A DNA stretch of 64,000 bases from an uncultured Lachnoclostridium sp. (GTDB taxonomy: Bacteria > Bacillota > Clostridia > Lachnospirales > Lachnospiraceae), in NCBI GenBank assembly GCA_948330435.1, contig CAOJBY010000001.1:195419-259418 (forward strand). The letters run 5' to 3'. The position numbers and the translations under genes are program-made. Below, piece after piece: positions 1 to 7,596 of the stretch. Position 1 is the first letter of the stretch. Every line of letters starts with the position of its first letter. The notes below the pieces were generated by a model. The model was not told the origin of the DNA. It saw only the letters and a program-made list of their open reading frames with translations, and searched no databases.

Positions 1-1
1 T

Positions 2-463
2 GCAGCAGAGATTCATCGTGTAGAGCATGTCAATATTGGGACGGGGGAGAAAGTGCAGAAGCTTCTTATGGAAGCAAAAAGTACACCTTTAAATTCCGGT
101 ACCACTTTGGGCGAGTTGATTCGTCGTCCGGAGTTAAATTATGAATTGCTTGCTCCAATTGATCCGGATCGTCCGGATTCCTTGTTGAGGGGAGTAGCGG
201 AACAGGTTAATATTAATATTAAATACGAGGGATATATTAAGAGACAGAAAAAGCAAGTGGAGCAATTTAAAAAGCTGGAGAAAAAACAGATTCCGGAGAA
301 TTTTTCTTATGAGGATGTTCCAAGTCTTCGGATAGAGGCAAGGCAAAAGTTAGAATTATACCGCCCTGTTTCTATTGGTCAGGCTTCTCGTATCTCCGGT
401 GTATCTCCGGCAGATATATCTGTGCTTTTGGTTTATATGGAACAGCAAAGACGTGGAGTGTAA
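2..463 (+). CDS. mnmG: MnmG (GidA), tRNA-U34 carboxymethylaminomethyl modification enzyme, C-terminal fragment
   Basis: The reading frame enters from the left edge without a start, so only the last ~153 residues are present. They match the helical C-terminal tRNA- and MnmE-binding part of MnmG, with the landmarks TPLNSGTTLGELIRRPEL, the segment VNINIKYEGYIKRQ and the end SRISGVSPADISVLLVYMEQ. The FAD-binding Rossmann part lies outside the window. MnmG works with MnmE to modify the wobble uridine of certain tRNAs. rsmG begins one base after the stop codon (TAA at 461-463, ATG at 465), so the two genes are an operon, as at most Firmicutes origins. Confidence 0.95.
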   Translation, partial: AAEIHRVEHVNIGTGEKVQKLLMEAKSTPLNSGTTLGELIRRPELNYELLAPIDPDRPDSLLRGVAEQVNINIKYEGYIKRQKKQVEQFKKLEKKQIPENFSYEDVPSLRIEARQKLELYRPVSIGQASRISGVSPADISVLLVYMEQQRRGV

Positions 464-464
464 A

Positions 465-1178
465 ATGGAAAAGGTAATACAAATAAAGGATGCTTTTAAT
501 AAGATTGATCTGATTTTGAATGATAAACAAGCTGAACAGTTTCTCCGCTATTATGAGTTACTGATACAAAAAAATAAGGTTATGAATTTGACATCAATTA
601 CGGAATTTGATGATGTTGTTTTGAAGCATTTTCTGGATAGCTTAATGATATGTAAGATACAAAAACTGGAGGGAAGCTTGATAGATGTAGGAACAGGGGC
701 GGGATTTCCCGGAATTCCATTGAAAATTATGTATCCGGATTTGAAGGTGGTTTTACTAGATTCACTTAATAAGCGGGTACAATTCTTGAATGAGGTAATT
801 CGGGAACTTGGATTAGAGAACATCAAAGCGATTCATGGTCGGGCAGAAGACCTTGCAAAGCAAAAGATTTATAGAGAGCAATTTGATTATTGTGTTTCCA
901 GGGCTGTTGCTAATCTTTCTTCTTTGGCGGAATATTGCATTCCTTTTGTAAAAATAGGCGGTTATTTTATTCCTTATAAGTCCGGAAAGATCCAAGAGGA
1001 ATTAGATAGCGGAAAAAAAGCTATAAATATCTTAGGTGGGACAGTTGAGATTGTGAAAGAGTTTGAACTTCCGCAGACGGATATTTTTCGCTGTCTTTTG
1101 TATATAAGAAAGATAGAAAACTCACCACAGAAGTATCCAAGAAAAGCAGGTATGCCTACAAAGGAACCCATCCATTAA
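465..1178 (+). CDS. rsmG: RsmG (GidB), 16S rRNA G527 N7-methyltransferase
   Basis: The 237-aa protein carries the SAM-binding motif DVGTGAGFPGIPL at about residues 74-86 and the family segment RAVANLSSLAEYC. It methylates N7 of G527 in the 530 loop of 16S rRNA (established for the family). ATG 465 is chosen because it follows the mnmG stop directly and an SD-like GGAG lies upstream inside the end of mnmG; an in-frame upstream extension would overlap mnmG by 90 bases. The C-terminal tail (NSPQKYPRKAGMPTKEPI) is the usual RsmG ending. A perfect parS site begins at the base after its stop codon. Confidence 0.95.
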   Translation: MEKVIQIKDAFNKIDLILNDKQAEQFLRYYELLIQKNKVMNLTSITEFDDVVLKHFLDSLMICKIQKLEGSLIDVGTGAGFPGIPLKIMYPDLKVVLLDSLNKRVQFLNEVIRELGLENIKAIHGRAEDLAKQKIYREQFDYCVSRAVANLSSLAEYCIPFVKIGGYFIPYKSGKIQEELDSGKKAINILGGTVEIVKEFELPQTDIFRCLLYIRKIENSPQKYPRKAGMPTKEPIH

Positions 1179-1194
1179 TGTTTCACGTGAAACA
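1179..1194. promoter_or_regulatory. parS centromere site 1
   Basis: A perfect 16-bp palindrome, TGTTTCACGTGAAACA, identical to the Bacillus parS consensus bound by ParB/Spo0J (or Noc-type relatives). It abuts the rsmG stop codon, upstream of parA. ParB loads here and spreads as a CTP-dependent clamp (known for the family). Confidence 0.95.
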
Positions 1195-1240
1195 TTAATA
1201 TTAAGAAATTTTAAATGTTGTTTTATATTACTGTGTTATA

Positions 1241-1249
1241 TGTTATAAT
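1241..1249 (+). promoter_or_regulatory. Probable extended -10 promoter of parA
   Basis: TGTTATAAT is an extended -10 element (TGN-TATAAT) about 100 bp before parA and between the two parS sites. No good -35 hexamer is seen at normal spacing; the nearest is TTGTTT at 1218, 20 bp away. ParB bound to the flanking parS sites could repress this promoter (inference). Confidence 0.55.
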
Positions 1250-1302
1250 GAAAAATAAATTATTAATAATCAGATATCAAGAAAGAGAAGTAAAAGATAG
1301 AA

Positions 1303-1318
1303 TGTTTCACGTGAAACA
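1303..1318. promoter_or_regulatory. parS centromere site 2
   Basis: A second exact copy of TGTTTCACGTGAAACA, 124 bp from the first and 30 bp before the parA start. The pair brackets the parA promoter. Confidence 0.95.
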
Positions 1319-1347
1319 TACGAAAGAAAGGATTACTGATAAGTATT

Positions 1348-2115
1348 ATGGGTAGAATAATAGCAATTGCCAATCAAAAGGGTGGCGTAGGTAAAACAAC
1401 TACAGCGATAAATCTTTCTGCTGCTTTGGCAGAAAAGAATAAGCAGGTGTTGTTGATTGATTTAGATCCTCAGGGAAATGCAACCAGCGGAGTAGGAATT
1501 GACAAAACTCAATTAGAAAACACAGTATATGATCTAATTCTTGGAGAAATATCTATTCAAGAGTGTATTGAATATACGGAATTTGAAAACCTATATATTA
1601 TTCCATCCAATGTAGATCTAGCTGCTGCTGAGATAGAATTGATTGGAATTCAGGAAAAAGAATATATTATAAGCAAAGAGGTAGAAAAGATAAAGGATAG
1701 ATTCGATTTTATTTTGATTGATTGTCCTCCATCCTTAAATCTTTTGACTATCAATGCAATGACTACTGCAGATACGGTACTTGTTCCAATTCAATGTGAA
1801 TATTATGCGTTGGAGGGATTGAGCCAGTTAATACATACGATTAATTTGGTTAAAGAGCGTTTGAATCCATACCTAGATATAGAGGGTATCGTATTTACAA
1901 TGTTTGATGCCAGAACAAATCTTTCATTGCAGGTAGTAGAAAATGTACGGGCCAATGTAAAACAGAGGGTGTATGCAACAATCATTCCCAGAAATGTTCG
2001 TCTTGCGGAAGCACCCAGTCATGGATATCCAATTACTATTTATGATTCAAAATCAGCCGGGGCAGAGAGTTATCGAGCTTTAGCGGAGGAAGTAATTAAC
2101 AGAGAGGAGAGTTAA
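1348..2115 (+). CDS. parA: ParA/Soj chromosome-partitioning ATPase
   Basis: A 255-aa Walker-type ATPase with the deviant Walker A motif KGGVGKTT at residues 11-18 (signature lysine plus P-loop lysine), the segment LLIDLDPQGNATSGVG, and DFILIDCPPSLNLLTINA as Walker B. The length is normal for chromosomal Soj. It acts on the nucleoid, with ParB as its partner, in origin segregation; in sporulating species it also influences DnaA and sporulation control (family knowledge). parB begins one base after the stop (TAA 2113-2115, GTG 2117), so they are co-transcribed. The SD is weak (AAGGA about 14 nt upstream). Confidence 0.96.
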   Translation: MGRIIAIANQKGGVGKTTTAINLSAALAEKNKQVLLIDLDPQGNATSGVGIDKTQLENTVYDLILGEISIQECIEYTEFENLYIIPSNVDLAAAEIELIGIQEKEYIISKEVEKIKDRFDFILIDCPPSLNLLTINAMTTADTVLVPIQCEYYALEGLSQLIHTINLVKERLNPYLDIEGIVFTMFDARTNLSLQVVENVRANVKQRVYATIIPRNVRLAEAPSHGYPITIYDSKSAGAESYRALAEEVINREES

Positions 2116-2116
2116 G

Positions 2117-3037
2117 GTGGCAGCAAGAAAGGGTGGATTGGGAAAGGGCTTGGATAGTCTGATTCCTGAGACAATTAAGACAACAAATCAGGGAAAAGAA
2201 AAGATAGTAGAAAAAGTAGTAGAAAAGATAGTAGAAAAGCCTGTGGAATTAAAGGTTAAAATTTCAAAAGTAGGGCCTAATAAAGAGCAGCCCAGAAAAC
2301 AGTTTGATGAAGATGCTTTAATGGAACTTGCGGATTCTATCAAACAATTTGGGATTATACAGCCTTTGGTGGTACAGGAAAAGAATGGATTCTATGAAAT
2401 TATTGCCGGGGAAAGAAGATGGCGTGCGGCAAAGCTTGCCGGATTAAAAGAAGTACCTGTGGTTATTAAGGATTATTCAGATATAGAGGTTGTAGAAATA
2501 TCCCTGATTGAAAATATTCAGAGGGAAAGCTTAAATCCCATTGAGGAAGCGATTGCCTATAAACGGTTATTGGAGGAATTTAATTTAAAACAGGATGAAG
2601 TAGCAGAGAAAGTGTCGAAGAGCCGTACTACAGTTACCAATTCTATGCGGCTTTTAAAGTTGGACGAGCGAGTGCAGCAGATGATTATTGATGATATGCT
2701 GACAACAGGACATGCCAGAGCGTTATTGGGAATAGAGGATCCGGAATTACAGGTAGTTACCGCTGCCCGTGTATTTGATGAAAAGCTTAGTGTTCGAGAG
2801 GTAGAGAAAATTGTAAAGGATCTGCAGAAAGAGAAAAAAGAAAAGAAAAAGGAAACCATAGTAGAAGATTTTATTTATACGGATCTGGAAGAGAAGATGA
2901 AAACGGCCGTAGGGAGTAAAGTATCAATCCATCAAAAAGCAAAGGGAAAAGGAAAAATTGAAATAGAATATTATTCAAGAGATGATTTGGAACGAATTAT
3001 AGATTTAATTATCAATAGTTCTCATACGAATAATTAA
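2117..3037 (+). CDS. parB: ParB/Spo0J chromosome-partitioning protein
   Basis: A 306-aa ParB with the N-terminal ParA-stimulating motif (KGGLGKGLDSLIP, residues 5-17), a short Lys/Glu/Val repeat linker (KIVEKVVEKIVEKPVE), the CTP-binding domain with GERRWRAA at 98-105 and ENIQRESLNPIEEA, then the helix-turn-helix (DEVAEKVSKSRTTVTNSMRL) and a basic linker before the dimerisation domain. The start is GTG 2117. It binds the two parS sites upstream and slides as a CTP-dependent clamp (family knowledge). The operon order with rsmG and parA is the standard origin-region layout. Confidence 0.96.
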   Translation: MAARKGGLGKGLDSLIPETIKTTNQGKEKIVEKVVEKIVEKPVELKVKISKVGPNKEQPRKQFDEDALMELADSIKQFGIIQPLVVQEKNGFYEIIAGERRWRAAKLAGLKEVPVVIKDYSDIEVVEISLIENIQRESLNPIEEAIAYKRLLEEFNLKQDEVAEKVSKSRTTVTNSMRLLKLDERVQQMIIDDMLTTGHARALLGIEDPELQVVTAARVFDEKLSVREVEKIVKDLQKEKKEKKKETIVEDFIYTDLEEKMKTAVGSKVSIHQKAKGKGKIEIEYYSRDDLERIIDLIINSSHTNN

Positions 3038-3102
3038 AGATAGAATTTTTAATTGATAGATACTACATAAGAAAAGCTAAAATACAAAAGGAGGAAAACG
3101 GC

Positions 3103-3618
3103 GTGAATAGTCCCATTTTGGAATACATCTATCAATATACGGGAATTGATCCGGCATATTATATTTTTGCATTAGCATTTCTTGTAATTGTGTTAATTAT
3201 TCTGATAATAGTGATGTTATGTAAATCAAGAAAGTTAAAAAAACGCCTGGAAGCTTTTCTGGAAGGAAAGGATGCAAAGAGTCTGGAGGATATGCTTCTT
3301 TCCTGCATGGAGCGAACAGATCATGTGGATAAGATGAATCAGAAAATAATCCAGGATATGCTGGTACTTCAAAATGTACAGGGCAGGACTTACCAAAAAA
3401 TGGGAATGGTAAAATATGATGCCTTTCGTGAAATGAGTGGGGAATTAAGTTATGCATTGGCACTTCTGGATCAACAAGAAAATGGATTTGTAATCAATTC
3501 TGTTTATGCCAATGAGGGAAATTACTCTTATATTAAAGAAATAAAAAAAGGCGAATGCCAGATTCTTCTTTCAGAGGAAGAGGAAAAAGCATTACGCAAA
3601 GCAAGAGGAACAGAATAA
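3103..3618 (+). CDS. DUF4446 family membrane-anchored protein
   Basis: The 171-aa protein has one N-terminal membrane segment (about residues 19-41, rich in I/L/V), followed by a charged helical region and a compact domain containing KYDAFREMSGELSYALALLDQ. That core and the position directly after parB identify the DUF4446 family, whose function is unknown. GTG 3103 has a strong SD (GGAGG, 3091-3095). It probably lies on the inner face of the membrane with its C-terminal domain in the cytoplasm. Conserved linkage to parB in Clostridia hints at a chromosome- or cell-pole-related role, but nothing in the sequence shows it. Confidence 0.82.
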   Translation: MNSPILEYIYQYTGIDPAYYIFALAFLVIVLIILIIVMLCKSRKLKKRLEAFLEGKDAKSLEDMLLSCMERTDHVDKMNQKIIQDMLVLQNVQGRTYQKMGMVKYDAFREMSGELSYALALLDQQENGFVINSVYANEGNYSYIKEIKKGECQILLSEEEEKALRKARGTE

Positions 3619-3700
3619 AAAACCGGGCTTGAAAAATGAATTCGAGTGGTATATGATGGTAACAGTTTATGTTGTATAGATAAAAAAGGAGAAAACGATT

Positions 3701-4978
3701 ATGTTAGATATGAAATTTGTACGGGAGAATTCCGATATTGTAAAGCAGAATATTAAAAATAAGTTCCAGAATCAGAAGCTGGAATTAGTAGATAAAGTAA
3801 TCGCTATGGATTCAGAAAAGCGTGCTGCCAAACAGGAGGCCGATTCCTTACGTGCAGCAAGAAATAAGCTTTCCAAGCAGATAGGTGCTCTTATGGGACA
3901 AGGCAAGAAAGAAGAAGCCGAAGAGGTGAAAAAGCAGGTTGCTGCTCAGGCTGACAGGCTTGCAGAGCTTTCCGAGAAAGAAAAGGAACTGGACGAAAAG
4001 ATCGTAAAGATCATGATGACGATACCGAATATCATTGATCCCAGTGTTCCCATTGGAAAGGATGACAGTGAGAACGTAGAAGTAAAGAGATATGGGGAAC
4101 CCGTAGTGCCTGATTTTGAAATTCCTTACCATACGGAGATTATGGAGAAATTCAACGGAATTGATCTGGACAGTGCCAGAAAGGTAGCCGGAAATGGATT
4201 CTACTATCTGATGGGTGATATTGCAAGGCTTCATTCCGCAGTAATCGCTTATGCCAGAGACTTTATGATTGGCAGAGGATTTACCTATTGTGTTCCACCT
4301 TTTATGATCCGCAGCAATGTGGTAACAGGAGTTATGAGTTTTGCGGAAATGGACGCTATGATGTACAAGATTGAGGGTGAGGATCTGTATTTGATTGGAA
4401 CCAGTGAGCATTCTATGATTGGAAAGTTCATTGATACCATTCTTCAGCCAGAATTACTTCCTCAGACTTTGACCAGCTATTCTCCCTGTTTCCGAAAGGA
4501 AAAGGGTGCTCATGGCCTGGAGGAGCGAGGTGTATACCGAATCCATCAGTTTGAGAAGCAGGAGATGATTGTTGTCTGTGAGCCAGAGGACAGCCCCATG
4601 TGGTTTGATAGGTTGTGGCAGAATACGGTAGACCTGTTCCGTTCCCTGGATATTCCGGTACGTACTTTGGAATGCTGTTCCGGAGATTTGGCGGACTTAA
4701 AGGTGAAGTCTGTAGATGTGGAAGCGTGGTCACCCCGTCAAAAGAAATACTTTGAGGTAGGAAGCTGCTCGAACTTAGGAGATGCCCAGGCACGTCGATT
4801 GAAAATTCGTATAAATGGGGAAAATGGGAAATACTTTGCGCATACACTAAATAATACGGTAGTTGCTCCACCAAGAATGTTGATCGCATTTTTGGAGAAT
4901 AATCTAAATGCAGATGGAAGTGTCAACATTCCGGAAGTACTTCAGCCATACATGGGCGGACAGAAAGTTATTAAGTAA
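3701..4978 (+). CDS. serS: Seryl-tRNA synthetase
   Basis: The 425-aa class II synthetase has the long antiparallel coiled-coil tRNA-binding arm at residues ~25-105, the TSE serine-binding motif (GTSEHSMIG), motif 2 (CFRKEKGAHGLEERGVYRIH) and motif 3 around NNTVVAPPRMLIAFLEN. It charges tRNA-Ser and tRNA-Sec with serine in the cytoplasm. A good SD (AAGGAG) precedes ATG 3701. The neighbourhood parAB-DUF4446-serS-DUF3881 is typical of Lachnospiraceae. No T-box leader is visible here, unlike ileS and metG in this window. Confidence 0.97.
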   Translation: MLDMKFVRENSDIVKQNIKNKFQNQKLELVDKVIAMDSEKRAAKQEADSLRAARNKLSKQIGALMGQGKKEEAEEVKKQVAAQADRLAELSEKEKELDEKIVKIMMTIPNIIDPSVPIGKDDSENVEVKRYGEPVVPDFEIPYHTEIMEKFNGIDLDSARKVAGNGFYYLMGDIARLHSAVIAYARDFMIGRGFTYCVPPFMIRSNVVTGVMSFAEMDAMMYKIEGEDLYLIGTSEHSMIGKFIDTILQPELLPQTLTSYSPCFRKEKGAHGLEERGVYRIHQFEKQEMIVVCEPEDSPMWFDRLWQNTVDLFRSLDIPVRTLECCSGDLADLKVKSVDVEAWSPRQKKYFEVGSCSNLGDAQARRLKIRINGENGKYFAHTLNNTVVAPPRMLIAFLENNLNADGSVNIPEVLQPYMGGQKVIK

Positions 4979-5064
4979 ACAGTTGAAAATTAGATGTATA
5001 TGTGGATAACTTTATGAAATATTGAAGTCAAGGTGTATATGTTGCCAAAAGGAGGTGAAAGACA

Positions 5065-5943
5065 GTGCATGAGTATTTGAGAGCTGTAGGCTTTAGTGAC
5101 ATTAAGGGAAAGGCAGAGCTGAAGCATTTGCTTCAGATGACAGAAGAAAGCTATCAGAGTGAAAGAACCTCCGGAAATCGGAACGGAAAGGATTTTTCGG
5201 AACGAAAAAAGGAATTTGCACCAGGTATGGGAATTATGCTTCGGGGCGAATACGATGAAGAAGAAAATTATCAGAGAGACTATTATTTCCCCTATTTTCA
5301 AGGAAAGCAGGAAAAGTTGTATGATACGGTAACCGTGGAGCGTCATGCAGAAAAGGAATCCTATGCAGGTGTCTGTGATGATCTTTCTTTGGGTGTATCT
5401 ATCATTTTCTATGTTCAGAATGTGGCGGATCTTTTGAATGAACAGCGTCTGAATCAACTGAGTTCCTGCACTGTGACATTGAGATTCTCCGGCCTTTCCA
5501 CAGGCGGAAAAATTCTACTTCCTGTGGTAAAGGGAATGACCGAAGAGGAGAACATGGATGCGGTCCTCCAACGGACAAAGCTGATTCAAGCGGCCCGGGA
5601 TGGGGATGAGGAGGCAATTGAAAATTTAACTCTGGAGGATATGGACACGTACTCCATGATTTCCAGAAGAATTGCGGATGAAGATGTATTTTCCATTGTC
5701 TCTACATACTTTATGCCTTATGGGGTAGAGTGTGACCATTACAGTATCCTGGGAGAGATTTTGGACTATGAATTGGTGGAAAATAGCTTAACCAGGGAAC
5801 AGATTTATGTATTGACCGTGGAAAGCCATGATTTGATATTCGAGGTTTGTATTAATCAGAAGGATTTATTAGGAGAACCCCAGGTTGGTCGGAGATTTAA
5901 GGGCGTTATCTGGCTGCAGGGGGAGATGATTTTTCATCTGTGA
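5065..5943 (+). CDS. DUF3881 family protein
   Basis: A 292-aa soluble protein with no signal peptide or membrane segment. The opening MHEYLRAVGFSDIKGKAELKHLL and its position after serS fit DUF3881, a Lachnospiraceae family without known function. A GTG start at 5065 is supported by a strong SD (GGAGGTG, 5051-5057). The protein is acidic, with two apparent alpha/beta halves (residues ~1-175 and ~180-292). It is likely co-transcribed with serS (86-bp gap), and a hairpin terminator follows. I cannot assign a function. Confidence 0.8.
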   Translation: MHEYLRAVGFSDIKGKAELKHLLQMTEESYQSERTSGNRNGKDFSERKKEFAPGMGIMLRGEYDEEENYQRDYYFPYFQGKQEKLYDTVTVERHAEKESYAGVCDDLSLGVSIIFYVQNVADLLNEQRLNQLSSCTVTLRFSGLSTGGKILLPVVKGMTEEENMDAVLQRTKLIQAARDGDEEAIENLTLEDMDTYSMISRRIADEDVFSIVSTYFMPYGVECDHYSILGEILDYELVENSLTREQIYVLTVESHDLIFEVCINQKDLLGEPQVGRRFKGVIWLQGEMIFHL

Positions 5944-5965
5944 GTAAAATTTGTTTTGAGAGATG

Positions 5966-6002
5966 AGCCGTGACGATGGGTTGCGGCTTTCTTTTATTTT
6001 TT
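5966..6002 (+). terminator. Intrinsic terminator of the serS-DUF3881 unit
   Basis: A 9-bp stem (AGCCGTGAC with GGTTGCGGCT, loop GATG) at 5966-5988 is followed by a T-rich run (TTCTTTTATTTTTT). Confidence 0.8.
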
Positions 6003-6159
6003 CATTATCTAATAAAAATCAGAAATAGATAAGTCACCGAACATTAAGCCATTCGATGGAAAATTTCAAATATAAAAAGGGATAGTTTTTTACTCTATAC
6101 CATAATATTGTAGGAAGGAGTAGTATAGATATTGTAATAAGGGAGAATATAGAATTTCT

Positions 6160-6636
6160 ATGAAAAAATATAAGTTTGTCTTTCTCTGTTATATAGTATT
6201 ATCAACTCTTTTATTGTTTAGCTTATGGGTAAGTAATAAAGAACAATGTTTAGAAACTTTTAATATAAATTCTAAATCGGAGACAGAGATTACCAATGAA
6301 TTGATAATTGCATTGTTTATCGAAACGATAACAAATGATATTACAAGTTACTATTCGGAATATTATTTAGGAAAAATAGAAGTTTATAATTATGAAGTAA
6401 ACATTGTAAATATAGAGAAAAATGAACCTGGTCTTATTTCCATTAAATTTGGTATAACACCACAAATAGGTGCTCACAATCCTTTAGGATATGATGAATT
6501 GACTTATTCTGTAGATTCAAGAGGGAATAAAAGCTTGATAGCTTATGAACATCTGAAAAATTATAAATCAGCAAAAAGCATTGCAATTCCTTGTCCTGTG
6601 AATACAAATGGCAATTTTCTACGCCCGCCATATTGA
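6160..6636 (+). CDS. DUF3888-like exported protein
   Basis: The 158-aa protein has an N-terminal signal or anchor segment (residues ~5-24, KFVFLCYIVLSTLLLFSLWV) and then an outer domain with NELIIALFIETITNDITSYY and GITPQIGAHNPLGYDELTY, resembling the DUF3888 family known from Bacilli (my recognition, not searched). The gene is markedly more AT-rich than its neighbours. Its SD is loosely spaced (GGGAG about 13 nt before the ATG). It stands alone between a terminator and a tRNA gene, so it may be a recent arrival. Function unknown; the tail sequence ends in an uninformative segment. Confidence 0.65.
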   Translation: MKKYKFVFLCYIVLSTLLLFSLWVSNKEQCLETFNINSKSETEITNELIIALFIETITNDITSYYSEYYLGKIEVYNYEVNIVNIEKNEPGLISIKFGITPQIGAHNPLGYDELTYSVDSRGNKSLIAYEHLKNYKSAKSIAIPCPVNTNGNFLRPPY

Positions 6637-6654
6637 TTAGCAAACTCGGATAAT

Positions 6655-6700
6655 AAAAAATGCCGAAAATATTTGTATATCACTATTCCCGGCATTTCTT
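6655..6700. terminator. Bidirectional terminator between the DUF3888 gene and tRNA-Arg
   Basis: AATGCCG (6659-6665) pairs with CGGCATT (6690-6696). T-runs flank it in both directions (TTTCTT on +, TTTTTT on -), so it can end both converging transcripts. Confidence 0.7.
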
Positions 6701-6704
6701 AAAA

Positions 6705-6778
6705 CGTCGCTAAGAGGATTTGAACCTCCGGCCTACCGCTTAGGAGGCGGTCGCTCTATCCAGCTGAGCTATAGCGAC
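6705..6778 (-). tRNA. tRNA-Arg(CCT)
   Basis: A full cloverleaf reads on the minus strand: acceptor GTCGCTA/TAGCGAC, D arm GCTC...GAGC, anticodon stem ACCGC/GCGGT with loop CTCCTAA (anticodon CCT, reading AGG), T arm with TTCAAAT, and discriminator G. CCA is not encoded. A terminator hairpin follows directly. Confidence 0.95.
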
Positions 6779-6877
6779 AAATATAAAACAGAAATCACTC
6801 TTGACTGACTTCCAGTTAAGAGTGTACCATAAAATAAATAAGTACACAAGTAGAAAATGAAGAAAAGGAGAATCCAA

Positions 6878-7534
6878 ATGGAACGGGAAATTGATATGGA
6901 GGAAGTTTCTGACGGACGGTTTTACGGCTTGCGGGATATGGTACGAGTTGACTGTGGCGGCTGTGAAGGCTGTTCGGACTGCTGCAGGGGCATGGGAAGC
7001 AGTATTGTATTGGATCCCTATGATGCATACCGATTAACCACAGGATTAAACCTTTCTTTTGAACAGCTCCTGGAGGAAAAAATAGAATTAAATGTGGTAG
7101 AGGGAATCATTCTTCCCAATCTAAAGATGGCCGCTCCACAGGAGCAGTGTGGCTTTTTAAACGAAGCGGGCCGTTGCGAGATTCATCCTTTTCGCCCAGG
7201 CATGTGCCGGATCTTTCCGTTAGGCCGCTATTACGAGAACGAGTCCTTTCAATATTTTCTTCAGATACATGAATGCAAAAAGGAGCCTAAGACCAAGGTA
7301 AAGGTACAAAAATGGATTGACACACCGGAAGCAAAGAAAAATGAAGCCTTTATTATACAATGGCATTATTTCCTGAAACAATTATCGAAACGGTTAGAAC
7401 ATACCGAGGAGGGAAGCTTTCAAAAAAGCCTTAGCATGTATCTATTAAAAAATTTTTATTTAAAGCCTTATGAGAGAGACAGAGATTTTTATGAGCAATT
7501 TCAGGAGAGATTTGTAGAGGCAAAAAAGCTGTAA
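6878..7534 (+). CDS. YkgJ-type Cys-cluster (zinc/iron-chelating) protein
   Basis: The 218-aa protein has the CxxCxxCC-like cluster CGGCEGCSDCC near residue 22 and later CGFL...GRCEIHPFRPGMCRIFPLGRY with a final Cys in HECKKEP. This is the YkgJ/Fe-S-oxidoreductase-like family, proposed to bind Zn or an Fe-S cluster. ATG 6878 is preferred over the in-frame ATG 6857 because AAGGAG lies about 8 nt upstream of 6878. It is transcribed away from tRNA-Arg and ends at a strong bidirectional terminator. The substrate is unknown; sequence alone does not separate a redox from a metal-storage role. Confidence 0.82.
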   Translation: MEREIDMEEVSDGRFYGLRDMVRVDCGGCEGCSDCCRGMGSSIVLDPYDAYRLTTGLNLSFEQLLEEKIELNVVEGIILPNLKMAAPQEQCGFLNEAGRCEIHPFRPGMCRIFPLGRYYENESFQYFLQIHECKKEPKTKVKVQKWIDTPEAKKNEAFIIQWHYFLKQLSKRLEHTEEGSFQKSLSMYLLKNFYLKPYERDRDFYEQFQERFVEAKKL

Positions 7535-7535
7535 G

Positions 7536-7596
7536 AAAAATTTACCCTCAGTGAACAAAGGGGACATACCTCTATTCATTGAGGGTAAACTTTTTA
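7536..7596. terminator. Bidirectional terminator between convergent genes
   Basis: A 15-bp stem (7541-7555 with 7575-7589, one G-U pair) is flanked by a T-run on the plus side (CTTTTT) and an A-run on the other. It ends both the Cys-cluster gene and the convergent carboxypeptidase gene. Confidence 0.9.
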
